Positions 1-11,030 of a DNA stretch of 64,000 bases are shown one piece after another (within the stretch, counting starts at the first letter, position 1; every line of letters starts with the position of its first letter). The translations under genes were made by a program, and so were the position numbers. The notes under the pieces were generated by a model. The model saw only the letters and a program-made list of their open reading frames with translations, had not been told where the DNA came from and did not search any database. This stretch comes from Loripinus fragilis (taxonomy: Eukaryota; Mollusca; Bivalvia; Lucinida; Lucinidae), in assembly GCA_964019695.1 (NCBI GenBank), contig OZ026514.1:101539845-101603844 (forward strand), read 5' to 3'.

Positions 1-2847
1 ACAGGCGCGACCCTTACAAAATAGTGAAAATTTTGTACTATCTCAAAATGGGGTAAGAAAATAATTTTTTAGCAAAATTATTTGTTCCACTCATCAAAAG
101 AAACATTTCTTCAACATTTGGGGCAATTTTTGGAAAAATGAATTTTTGACGGAAAATCGACAGGCGCGGACCTTACAAAATAGTGAAAATTTTGTACTAT
201 CTCAAAATGGGGTAAGAAAATATTTTTTGGCAAAATTATTTGTTCCACTCATCAAATGAAACATTTCTACAACATTTGGGGCAGTTTTTGGAAAATTGAA
301 TTTTTTGACGGAAAATCGACAGGCGCGGACCTTTCAAAATAGTGAAAATTTTGTACTATCTCAAAATGAGGTAAGAAAATATTTTTTGGCAAAATTATTT
401 GTTCCACTCATCAAAAGAAACATTTCTACAACATTTGGGGCAGTTTTTGGAAAATTGAATTTTTGACGGAAAATCGACAGGCGCGGAACTTTAAGTTACA
501 AAATAGTGAAAATTTTGTACTATCTCAAAATGGGGTAAGAAAATATTTTTTGGCAAAATTATTTGTTCCACTCATCAAAAGAAACATTTCTATAATATTT
601 GAGGCAGTTTTTGGAAAATTGAATTTTTGATAGAAAATCGACAGATGTGGACCTTACAAAATAGTGAAAATTATGAACAATCTCAAAATGGGGTAAAGAA
701 ATGTTTTTGGCAAAACTATTTGTTCCAATAAATCAAAAGAAACATTTCTATAACATTTGAGCCAGTTTTTGGAAAATTGAATTTTTGGCGGAAAATCAAC
801 AGGCACGGACCTTACAAAATAGTGAAAATTTTGTACTATCTTCAAACGGGGTAAGAAAATATTTTTTGGCAAAATTATTTGTTCCACTCATCTAAAGAAA
901 CATTTCTACAATATTTGAGGCAGTTTTTGGAAAATTGAATTTTTGACGGAAAATTGACAGGCGCGGACCTTACAAAATAGTGAAAATTTTGTACTATCTC
1001 AAAATGGGGTAAGAAAATATTTTTTGGCAAAATTATTTGTTCCACTCGTCAAAAGAAACATTTCTACAACATTTGAGACACTTTTTGGAAAATTGAATTT
1101 TTGACAGAAAATCGACAGGCGCGAAACCTTTCAAAATAGTGAAAATTTTGTACTATCTCAAAATGAGGTAAGAAAATATTTTTTGGCAAAATTATTTGTT
1201 CCACTCATCAAAAGAACATTTCTACAACATTTGGGGCAGTTTTTGGAAAATTGAATTTTTGACGGAAAATCGACAGGCGCGGACCTTTCAAAATAGTGAA
1301 AATTTTGTACTATCTCAAAATGGGGTAAGAAAATATTTTTTGGCAAAATTATTTGTTCCACTCATCAAATGAAACATTTCTACAACATTTGGGGCAGTTT
1401 TTGGAAAATTGAATTTTTGACGGAAAATCGACAGGCGCGGCCTTTCAAAATAGTGAAATTTTTGTACTATCTCAAAATGGGGTAAGAAAATATTTTTTGG
1501 CAAAATTATTTGTTCCACTCATAAAAAGAAACATTTCTATAATATTTGAGGCAGTTTTTGGAAAATTGAATTTTTGATAGAAAATCGACAGATGTGGACC
1601 TTACAAAATAGTGAAAATTATGTAATATCTCAAAATGGGGTAAAGAAATGTTTTTGGCAAAACTATTTGTTCCACTCATCAAAAGAAACATTTCTACAAC
1701 ATTTGAGGCAGTTTTTGGAAAATTGAATTTTTGATGGAAAATCGACAGGCGCGACCCTTACAAAATAGTGAAAATTTTGTACTATCTCAAAATGGGGTAA
1801 GAAAATAATTTTTGGCAAAGTTATTTGTTCCACTCATCAAAAGAAACATTTCTTTAACACTTGAGCCAGTTTTTGGAAAATTGAATTTTTGGCGGAAAAT
1901 CGACAGGCGCGAAACCTTTCAAAATAGTGAAAATTTTGTACTATCTCAAAATGAGGTAAGAAAATATTTTTTGGCAAAATTATTTGTTCCACTCATCAAA
2001 AGAACATTTCTACAACATTTGGGGCAGTTTTTGGAAAATTGAATTTTTGACATAAAATCGACAGGCGCGGACCTTACCAAATAGTGAAAATTTTGTACTA
2101 TCTCAAAATGGGGTAAAGAAATGTTTTTGGCAAAACTATTTGTTCCAATCATCAAAAGAAACATTTCTATAACGTTTGAGCCAGTTTTTGGAAAATTGAA
2201 TTTTTGGCGGAAAATCGACAGGCACGGACCTTACAAAATAGTAAAAATTTTGTACTATCTCAAAATGGGGTAAGAAAATATTTTTTGGCAAAATTATTTG
2301 TTCCACTCATCAAAAGAAACATTTCTACAACATTTGGGGCAGTTTTTGGAAAATTGAATTTTTGACGGAAAATCGACAGGCGCTAACCTTACAAAATAGT
2401 GAAAATTTTGTACTATCTCAAAATGGGGTAAGAAAACATTTTTTGGCAAAATTATTTGTTCTACTCATCAAAAGAAACATTTCTACAATATTTGAGGCAG
2501 TTTTTGGAAAATTGAATTTTTGACAGAAAATCGACAGATGTGGACCTTACAAAATAGTGAAAATTTTGTACCATCTCAAAATGGGGAAAAAACTGTTTTT
2601 GGCAAAACTATTTGTTCCAATCATCAAAAGAAACATTTCTATAACACTTGAGCCAGTTTTTGGAAAATTGAATTTTTGACGGAAAATCGACAGGCGCGAC
2701 CCTTACAAAATAGTGAAAATTTTGTACTATCTCAAAATGGGGTAAGAAAATATTTTTTGGCAAAATTATTTGTTCCACTCATCAAAGGAAACATTTCTAC
2801 ATCATTTGAGGCAGTTTTTGGAAAATTGAATTTTTGACGGAAAATCG
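1..2847. repeat. 18-monomer mosaic mini-unit upstream of HOR unit A
   Basis: This stretch begins in the same phase as a full HOR unit: bases 1 to about 1105 match 2848 to about 3951 (shift 2847, then 2846 after a one-base T-run difference near 303). It then switches to a segment matching about 15255-16055 (shift 14149), returns to a GCGCGAAACC monomer at 1903, switches near 2050 to a segment matching about 4265-4895, and ends with the monomer at 2690 that also precedes unit C. Total length equals 18 monomers. It reads as a heavily shortened relative of the 29 kb unit assembled from non-adjacent parts. Confidence 0.85.
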
Positions 2848-3006
2848 ACAGGCGCGACCCTTACAAAATAGTGAAAATTTTGTACTATCTCAAAATGGGG
2901 TAAGAAAATAATTTTTTAGCAAAATTATTTGTTCCACTCATCAAAAGAAACATTTCTTCAACATTTGGGGCAATTTTTGGAAAAATGAATTTTTGACGGA
3001 AAATCG

Positions 3007-3164
3007 ACAGGCGCGGACCTTACAAAATAGTGAAAATTTTGTACTATCTCAAAATGGGGTAAGAAAATATTTTTTGGCAAAATTATTTGTTCCACTCATC
3101 AAATGAAACATTTCTACAACATTTGGGGCAGTTTTTGGAAAATTGAATTTTTGACGGAAAATCG
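3007..3164 (+). repeat. Reference 158 bp monomer (close to consensus)
   Basis: This copy is offered as the type monomer; it differs from my by-eye consensus only by CAAATG in place of CAAAAG near monomer position 95. In order it has a CpG-rich start (ACAGGCGCGG), a dyad of TACAAAAT and ATTTTGTA around a 7-nt spacer (3021-3043), the segment CTCAAAATGGGGTAAG, a T-rich run, GGCAAAATTATTTGTTCC, GAAACATTTCTACAAC, TTTGGGGCAG, a second dyad AAAATT-G-AATTTT (3139-3151), and a closing GACGGAAAATCG. The most variable places across the array are monomer positions 4-10, about 93-99, about 108-122 and 146-158. Confidence 0.95.
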
Positions 3165-3322
3165 ACAGGCGCGGACCTTTCAAAATAGTGAAAATTTTGT
3201 ACTATCTCAAAATGAGGTAAGAAAATATTTTTTGGCAAAATTATTTGTTCCACTCATCAAAAGAAACATTTCTACAACATTTGGGGCAGTTTTTGGAAAA
3301 TTGAATTTTTGACGGAAAATCG

Positions 3323-3486
3323 ACAGGCGCGGAACTTTAAGTTACAAAATAGTGAAAATTTTGTACTATCTCAAAATGGGGTAAGAAAATATTTTTTGGC
3401 AAAATTATTTGTTCCACTCATCAAAAGAAACATTTCTATAATATTTGAGGCAGTTTTTGGAAAATTGAATTTTTGATAGAAAATCG
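3323..3486. repeat. 164 bp monomer class with 6 bp insertion
   Basis: The start reads GGAACTTTAAGTTACAAAAT where other monomers have GGACCTTACAAAAT, a 6 bp gain that looks like a short imperfect duplication of the CTTA / TTAC region. Members start at 477, 3323, 7115, 13713, 17946, 21077, 23451, 24247 and 28495, then 32440, 36232, 42830, 47063, 50194, 52568 and 53364, and 62820; a hybrid member is at 57612. Nearly all are followed by a GATGTGG monomer or, at 13713, 17946, 42830 and 47063, by the 126 bp monomer. Confidence 0.9.
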
Positions 3487-5536
3487 ACAGATGTGGACCT
3501 TACAAAATAGTGAAAATTATGTACAATCTCAAAATGGGGTAAAGAAATGTTTTTGGCAAAACTATTTGTTCCAATAAATCAAAAGAAACATTTCTATAAC
3601 ATTTGAGCCAGTTTTTGGAAAATTGAATTTTTGGCGGAAAATCAACAGGCACGGACCTTACAAAATAGTGAAAATTTTGTACTATCTTCAAACGGGGTAA
3701 GAAAATATTTTTTGGCAAAATTATTTGTTCCACTCATCTAAAGAAACATTTCTACAATATTTGAGGCAGTTTTTGGAAAATTGAATTTTTGACGGAAAAT
3801 TGACAGGCGCGGACCTTACAAAATAGTGAAAATTTTGTACTATCTCAAAATGGGGTAAGAAAATATTTTTTGGCAAAATTATTTGTTCCACTCGTCAAAA
3901 GAAACATTTCTACAACATTTGAGACACTTTTTGGAAAATTGAATTTTTGACATAAATCGACAGGTGCGGACCTTACCAAATGTTGAAAATTTTGTACTAT
4001 CTCAAAATGGGGTAAGAAAATATTTTTTGGCAAAATTATTTGTTCCAATCATCAAAAGAAACATTTCTACAACATTTGAGGCAGTTTTTGGAAAATTGAA
4101 TTTTTAAAGGAAAATCGACAGGCACGGACCTTACAAAATAGTGAAAATTTTGTACTATCTCAAAATGGGGTAAGAAAATATTTTTTGGCAAAATTATTTG
4201 TTCCACTCATCAAAAGAAACATTTCTACAACATTTGAGAAACTTTTTGGAAAATTGAATTGATGACATAAAATCGACAGGCGCGGACCTTACCAAATAGT
4301 GAAAATTTTGTACTATCTCAAAATGGGGTAAAGAAATGTTTTTGGCAAAACTATTTGTTCCAATCATCAAAAGAAACATTTCTATAACGTTTGAGCCAGT
4401 TTTTGGAAAATTGAATTTTTGGCGGAAAATCGACAGGCGCGGACCTTACAAAATAGTAAAAATTTTGTACTATCTCAAAATGGGGTAAGAAAATATTTTT
4501 TGGCAAAATTATTTGTTCCACTCATCAAAAGAAACATTTCTACAACATTTGGGGCAGTTTTTGGAAAATTGAATTTTTGACGGAAAATCGACAGGCGCTA
4601 ACCTTACAAAATAGTGAAAATTTTGTACTATCTCAAAATGGGGTAAGAAAACATTTTTTGGCAAAATTATTTGTTCTACTCATCAAAAGAAACATTTCTA
4701 CAATATTTGAGGCAGTTTTTGGAAAATTGAATTTTTGACAGAAAATCGACAGATGTGGACCTTACAAAATAGTGAAAATTTTGTACCATCTCAAAATGGG
4801 GAAAAAAATGTTTTTGGCAAAACTATTTGTTCCAATCATCAAAAGAAACATTTCTATAACACTTGAGCCAGTTTTTGGAAAATTGAATTTTTGGCGGAAA
4901 ATCGACAGGCACGGACCTTACAAAATAGTGAAAATTTTGTACTATCTCAAAATGGGGTAAGAAAATATTTTTTGACAAAATTATTTGTTCCACTCATCAA
5001 AAGAAACATTTCTACAACATTTGGGGCAGTTTTTGGTAAATTGAATTTTGACGGAAAATCGACAGGCGCGGACCTTACAAAATAGTGAAAATTTTGTACT
5101 ATCTCAAAATGGGGTAAGAAAATATTTTTTGGCAAAATTATTTGTTCCACTCATCAGAAGAAACATTTCTACATCATTTGAGGCAGTTTTTGGAAAATTG
5201 AATTTTTGACGGAAAATCGACAGGCGCGACCCTTACAAAATAGTGAAAATTTTGTACTATCTCAAAATGGGGTAAGAAAATAATTTTTTAGCAAAATTAT
5301 TTGTTCCACTCATCAAAAGAAACATTTCTTCAACATTTGGGGCAGTTTTTGGAAAATTTAATTTTTGACGGAAAATCGACAGGCGCGGACCTTACAAAAT
5401 AGTGAAAATTTTGTACTATCTCAAAATGGGGTAAGAAAATATTTTCTGGCAAAATTATTTGTTCCACTCATCAAATGAAACATTTCTACAACATTTGGGG
5501 CAGTTTTTGGAAAATTGAATTTTTGACAGAAAATCG

Positions 5537-8500
5537 ACAGATGTGGACCTTACAAAATAGTGAAAATTTTGTACTATCTCAAAATGAGGTAAGAAAATAT
5601 TTTTTGGCAAAATTATTTTTTCCACTCATCAAAAGAACATTTCTACAACATTTGGGGCAGTTTTTGGAAAATTGAATTTTTGACGGAAAATCGACAGGCG
5701 CGGACCTTTCAAAATAGTGAAAATTTTGTACTATCTCAAAATGGGGTAAGAAAATATTTTTTGGCAAAATTATTTGTTCCACTCATCAAATGAAACATTT
5801 CTACAACATTTGGGGCAGTTTTTGGAAAATTGAATTTTTGACGGAAAATCGACAGGCGCGGCCTTTCAAAATAGTGAAAATTTTGTACTATCTCAAAATG
5901 GGGTAAGAAAATATTTTTTGGCAAAATTATTTGTTCCACTCATCAAAAGAAACATTTCTATAATATTTGAGGCAGTTTTTGGAAAATTGAATTTTTGATA
6001 GAAAATCGACAGATGTGGACCTTACAAAATAGTGAAAATTATGTAATATCTCAAAATGGGGTAAAGAAATGTTTTTGGCAAAACTATTTGTTCCACTCAT
6101 CAAAAGAAACATTTCTACAACATTTGAGGCAGTTTTTGGAAAATTGAATTTTTGATGGAAAATCGACAGGCGCGACCCTTACAAAATAGTGAAAATTTTG
6201 TACTATCTCAAAATGGGGTAAGAAAATAATTTTTGGCAAAGTTATTTGTTCCACTCATCAAAAGAAACATTTCTTTAACACTTGAGCCAGTTTTTGGAAA
6301 ATTGAATTTTTGGCGGAAAATCGACAGGCACGCACCTTACAAAATAGTGAAAATTTTGTTCTATCTCAAAATGGGGTAAGAAAATATTTTTTGGCAAAAT
6401 TATTTGTTCCACTCAACAAATGAAACATTTCTACAACATTTGGGACAGTTTTTGGAAAATTGAATTTTTGACGGAAAATCGACAGGCGCGACCCTTACAA
6501 AATAGTGAAAATTTTGTACTATCTCAAAATGGGGTAAGAAAATATTTTTTGGCAAAATTATTTGTTCCACTCATCAAAGGAAACATTTCTACATCATTTG
6601 AGGCAGTTTTTGGAAAATTGAATTTTTGACGGAAAATCGACAGGCGCGACCCTTACAAAATAGTGAAAATTTTGTACTATCTCAAAATGGGGTAAGAAAA
6701 TAATTTTTTAGCAAAATTATTTGTTCCACTCATCAAAAGAAACATTTCTTCAACATTTGGGGCAATTTTTGGAAAAATGAATTTTTGACGGAAAATCGAC
6801 AGGCGCGGACCTTACAAAATAGTGAAAATTTTGTACTATCTCAAAATGGGGTAAGAAAATATTTTTTGGAAAAATTATTTGTTCCACTCATCAAATGAAA
6901 CATTTCTACAACATTTGGGGCAGTTTTTGGAAAATTGAATTTTTTACGGAAAATCGACAGATGTGGACCTTTCAAAATAGTGAAAATTTTGTACTATCTC
7001 AAAATGAGGTAAGAAAATATTTTTTGGCAAAATTATTTGTTCCACTCATCAAAAGAAACATTTCTACAACATTTGGGGCAGTTTTTGGAAAATTGAATTT
7101 TTGACGGAAAATCGACAGGCGCGGAACTTTAAGTTACAAAATAGTGAAAATTTTGTACTATCTCAAAATGGGGTAAGAAAATATTTTTTGGCAAAATTAT
7201 TTGTTCCACTCATCAAAAGAAACATTTCTATAATATTTGAGGCAGTTTTTGGAAAATTGAATTTTTGATAGAAAATCGACAGATGTGGACCTTACAAAAT
7301 AGTGAAAATTATGTACAATCTCAAAATGGGGTACAGAAATGTTTTTGGCAAAACTATTTGTTCCAATAAATCAAAAGAAACATTTCTATAACATTTGAGC
7401 CAGTTTTTGGAAAATTGAATTTTTGGCGGAAAATCAACAGGCACGGACCTTACAAAATAGTGAAAATTTTGTACTATCTTCAAACGGGGTAAGAAAATAT
7501 TTTTTGGCAAAATTATTTGTTCCACTCATCTAAAGAAACATTTCTACAATATTTGAGGCAGTTTTTGGAAAATTGAATTTTTGACGGAAAATTGACAGGC
7601 GCGGACCTTACAAAATAGTGAAAATTTTGTACTATCTCAAAATGGGGTAAGAAAATATTTTTTGGCAAAATTATTTGTTCCACTCGTCAAAAGAAACATT
7701 TCTACAACATTTGAGACACTTTTTGGAAAATTGAATTTTTGACATAAATCGACAGGTGCGGACCTTACCAAATGTTGAAAATTTTGTACTATCTCAAAAT
7801 GGGGTAAGAAAATATTTTTTGGCAAAATTATTTGTTCCAATCATCAAAAGAAACATTTCTACAACATTTGAGGCAGTTTTTGGAAAATTGAATTTTTAAA
7901 GGAAAATCGACAGGCACGGACCTTACAAAATAGTGAAAATTTTGTACTATCTCAAAATGGGGTAAGAAAATATTTTTTGGCAAAATTATTTGTTCAACTC
8001 ATCAAAAGAAACATTTCTACAACATTTGAGAAACTTTTTGGAAAATTGAATTGATGACATAAAATCGACAGGCGCGGACCTTACCAAATAGTGAAAATTT
8101 TGTACTATCTCAAAATGGGGTAAGAAAATATTTTTTGGCAAAATTATTTGTTCCACTCATCAAAAGAAACATTTCTACAATATTTGAGGCAGTTTTTGGA
8201 AAATTGAATTTTTGACAGAAAATCGACAGATGTGGACCTTACAAAATAGTGAAAATTTTGTACTATCTCAAAATGGGGTAAAGAAATGTTTTTGGCAAAA
8301 CTATTTGTTCCACTCATCAAAAGAAACATTTCTACAACATTTGGGGCAGTTTTCGGAAAATTGAATTTTTGACGGAAAATCGACAGGCGCGGACCTTACA
8401 AAATAGTGAAAATTTTGTACTATCTCAAAATGGGGTAAGAAAATAATTTTTTAGCAAAGTTATTTGTTCCACTCATCAAAAGAAACATTTCTTCAACATT

Positions 8501-11030
8501 TGGGGCAGTTTTTGGAAAATTGAATTTTTGACAGAAAATCGACAGGCGCGGACCTTACAAAATAGTGAAAATTTTGTACTATCTCAAAATGGGGTAAGAA
8601 AATATTTTTTGGCAAAATTATTTGTTCCACTCATCAAAGAAACATTTCTACAACATTTGGGGCAGTTTTCGGAAAATTGAATTTTTGACGGAAAATCGAC
8701 AGGCGCGGACCTTACAAAATAGTGAAAATTTTGTACTATCTCAAAATGGTGTAAGAAAACATTTTTTGGCAAAATTATTTGTTCCACTCTTCAAAAGAAA
8801 CATTTCTACAATATTTGAGGCAGTTTTTGGAAAATTGAATTTTTGACAGAAAATCGACAGATGTGGACCTTACAAAATAGTGAAAATTTTGTACTATCTC
8901 AAAATGGGGTAAAGAAAATTTTTGGCAAAACTATTTGTTCCAATCATCAAAAGAAACATTTCTTTAACACTTGAGCCAGTTTTTGGAAAATTGAATTTTT
9001 AGCGGAAAATCGACAGACACGCACCTTACAAAATAGTGAAAATTTTGTACTATCTCAAAATGGGGTAAGAAAATATTTTTTGGCAAAATTATTTGTCCCA
9101 CTCAACAAATGAAACATTTCTACAACATTTGGGACAGTTTTTGGAAAATTGAATTTTTGACGGAAAATCGACAGGCGCGACCCTTACAAAATAGTGTAAA
9201 TTTTGTACTATCTCAAAATGGGGTAAGAAAATATTTTTTGGCAAAATTATTTGTTCCACTCATCGAAGGAAACATTTCTACATCATTTGAGGCAGTTTTT
9301 GGAAAATTGAATTTTTGACGGAAAATCGACAGGCGCGCCCCTTACAAAATAGTGAAAATTTTGTACTATCTCGAAATGGGGTAAGAAAATATTTTTTGGC
9401 AAAATTATTTGTTCCACTGGTCAAAAGAAACATTTCTACAACATTTGAGACACTTTTTGGAAAATTGAATTTTTGACATAAATCGACAGGTGCGCACCTT
9501 ACCAAATGTTGAAAATTTTGTACTATCTCAAAATGGGGTAAGAAAATATTTTTTGGCAAAATTATTTGTTCCACTCATCAAATGAAACATTTCTACAACA
9601 TTTGGGGCAGTTTTTGGAAAATTGAATTTTTGACGGAAAATCAACAGGCGCGGACCTTTCAAAATAGTGAAAATTTTGTACTATCTCAAAATGAGGTAAG
9701 AAAATATTTTTTGGCAAAATTATTTGTTCCACTCATCAAAAGAAACATTTCTACAACATTTGGGGCAGTTTTTGGAAAATTGAATTTTTGACGGAAAATC
9801 GACAGGCGCGGACCTTACGAAATAGTGAAAATTTTGTACTATCTCAAAATGGGGTAAGAAAATATTTTTTGGCAAAATTATTTGTTCCAGGCAGTTTTTG
9901 GAAAATTGAATATTTGACGGAAAATCGACAGATGTGGACCTTACAAAATAGTGAAAATTTTGTACTATCTCAAAATGGGGTAAAGAAATGTTTTTGGCAA
10001 AACTATTTGTTCCAATCATCAAAAGAAACATTTCTATAACGTTTGAGCCAGTTTTTGGAAAATTGAATTTTTGGCGGAAAATCGACAGGCACGGACCTTA
10101 CAAAATAGTAAAAATTTTGTACTATCTCAAAATGGGGTAAGAAAATATTTTTTGGCAAAATTATTTGTTCCACTCATCAAAAGAAACATTTCTACAACAT
10201 TTGGGGCAGTTTTTGGAAAATTGAATTTTTGACGGAAAATCGACAGGCGCTAACCTTACAAAATAGTGAAAATTTTGTACTATCTCAAAATGGGGTAAGA
10301 AAACATTTTTTGGCAAAATTATTTGTTCTACTCATCAAAAGAAACATTTCTACAATATTTGAGGCAGTTTTTGGAAAATTGAATTTTTGACAGAAAATCG
10401 ACAGATGTGGACCTTACAAAATAGTGAAAATTTTGTACCATCTCAAAATGGGGAAAAAAATGTTTTTGGCAAAACTATTTGTTCCAATCATCAAAAGAAA
10501 CATTTCTATAACACTTGAGCCAGTTTTTGGAAAATTGAATTTTTGGCGGAAAATCGACAGGCACGGACCTTACAAAATAGTGAAAATTTTGTACTATCTC
10601 AAAATGGGGTAAGAAAATATTTTTTGACAAAATTATTTGTTCCACTCATCAAAAGAAACATTTCTACAACATTTGGGGCAGTTTTTGGTAAATTGAATTT
10701 TTGACGGAAAATCGACAGGCGCGGACCTTACAAAATAGTGAAAATTTTGTACTATCTCAAAATGGGGTAAGAAAATATTTTTTGGCAAAATTATTTGTTC
10801 CACTCATCAGAAGAAACATTTCTACATCATTTGAGGCAGTTTTTGGAAAATTGAATTTTTGACGGAAAATCGACAGGCGCGACCCTTACAAAATAGTGAA
10901 AATTTTGTACTATCTCAAAATGGGGTAAGAAAATATTTTCTGGCAAAATTATTTGTTCCACTCATCAAATGAAACATTTCTACAACATTTGGGGCAGTTT
11001 TTGGAAAATTGAATTTTTGACAGAAAATCG
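5537..11030. repeat. 35-monomer block (expanded form of the 27-monomer block)
   Basis: The first third (5537 to about 7105) matches 11031-12600 at a shift of 5,495 bp and the last part matches the next block at shifts of 3,911 and then 4,075 bp. Between them, about 7105-8690 carries ten additional monomers that match 3313-4900 and related places at shift 3,792. Compared with the following block it also lacks one 164 bp monomer and one CAGAAG monomer, so 27 plus 10 minus 2 gives 35. It contains a 126 bp truncated monomer at 9802. Confidence 0.85.
9802..9927. repeat. Truncated 126 bp monomer (32 bp internal deletion)
   Basis: The monomer runs normally to TTTGTTCCA and then jumps to GGCAGTTTTTGG, losing monomer positions 89-120 (the CTCATCAAAAG, AACATTTCTACAAC and ATTTGG parts). 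It also reads GAATATTTGACGG instead of GAATTTTTGACGG, which is shared by the other truncated copies. The same junction occurs at 13877, 18110, 38919, 42994 and 47227, so one deletion was amplified. Confidence 0.93.

Larger units (their letters stand above)
2848..5536. repeat. Unit A lead segment, 17 monomers
   Basis: This is the first part of unit A. It runs from monomers with a TTTTTTAG run (about 2905) through a 164 bp monomer (3323), a monomer with CCAATAAATC (about 3571), a GGTGCGG monomer near 3963, a GATGACATAAAATCG junction near 4261, a unique GCGCTAACC monomer near 4591, and a monomer reading GGGGAAAAAAATG near 4799 that lacks the usual GTAAG. Parts reappear at 6640-8140 (shift 3792) and 20602-21690 (shift 17,754). 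No gene is present. Confidence 0.85.

Noticed and set aside
60..80. TATA-like AAATATTTTTT runs as promoters
   Set aside because: They occur in nearly every monomer of an AT-rich satellite and no coding region follows any of them.
3571..3580. AATAAA in CCAATAAATC as a polyadenylation signal
   Set aside because: It is a one-base-insertion variant of the usual CCAATCATC or CCACTCATC found in one monomer class. No gene lies upstream and the array is AT-rich, so a chance match is expected.
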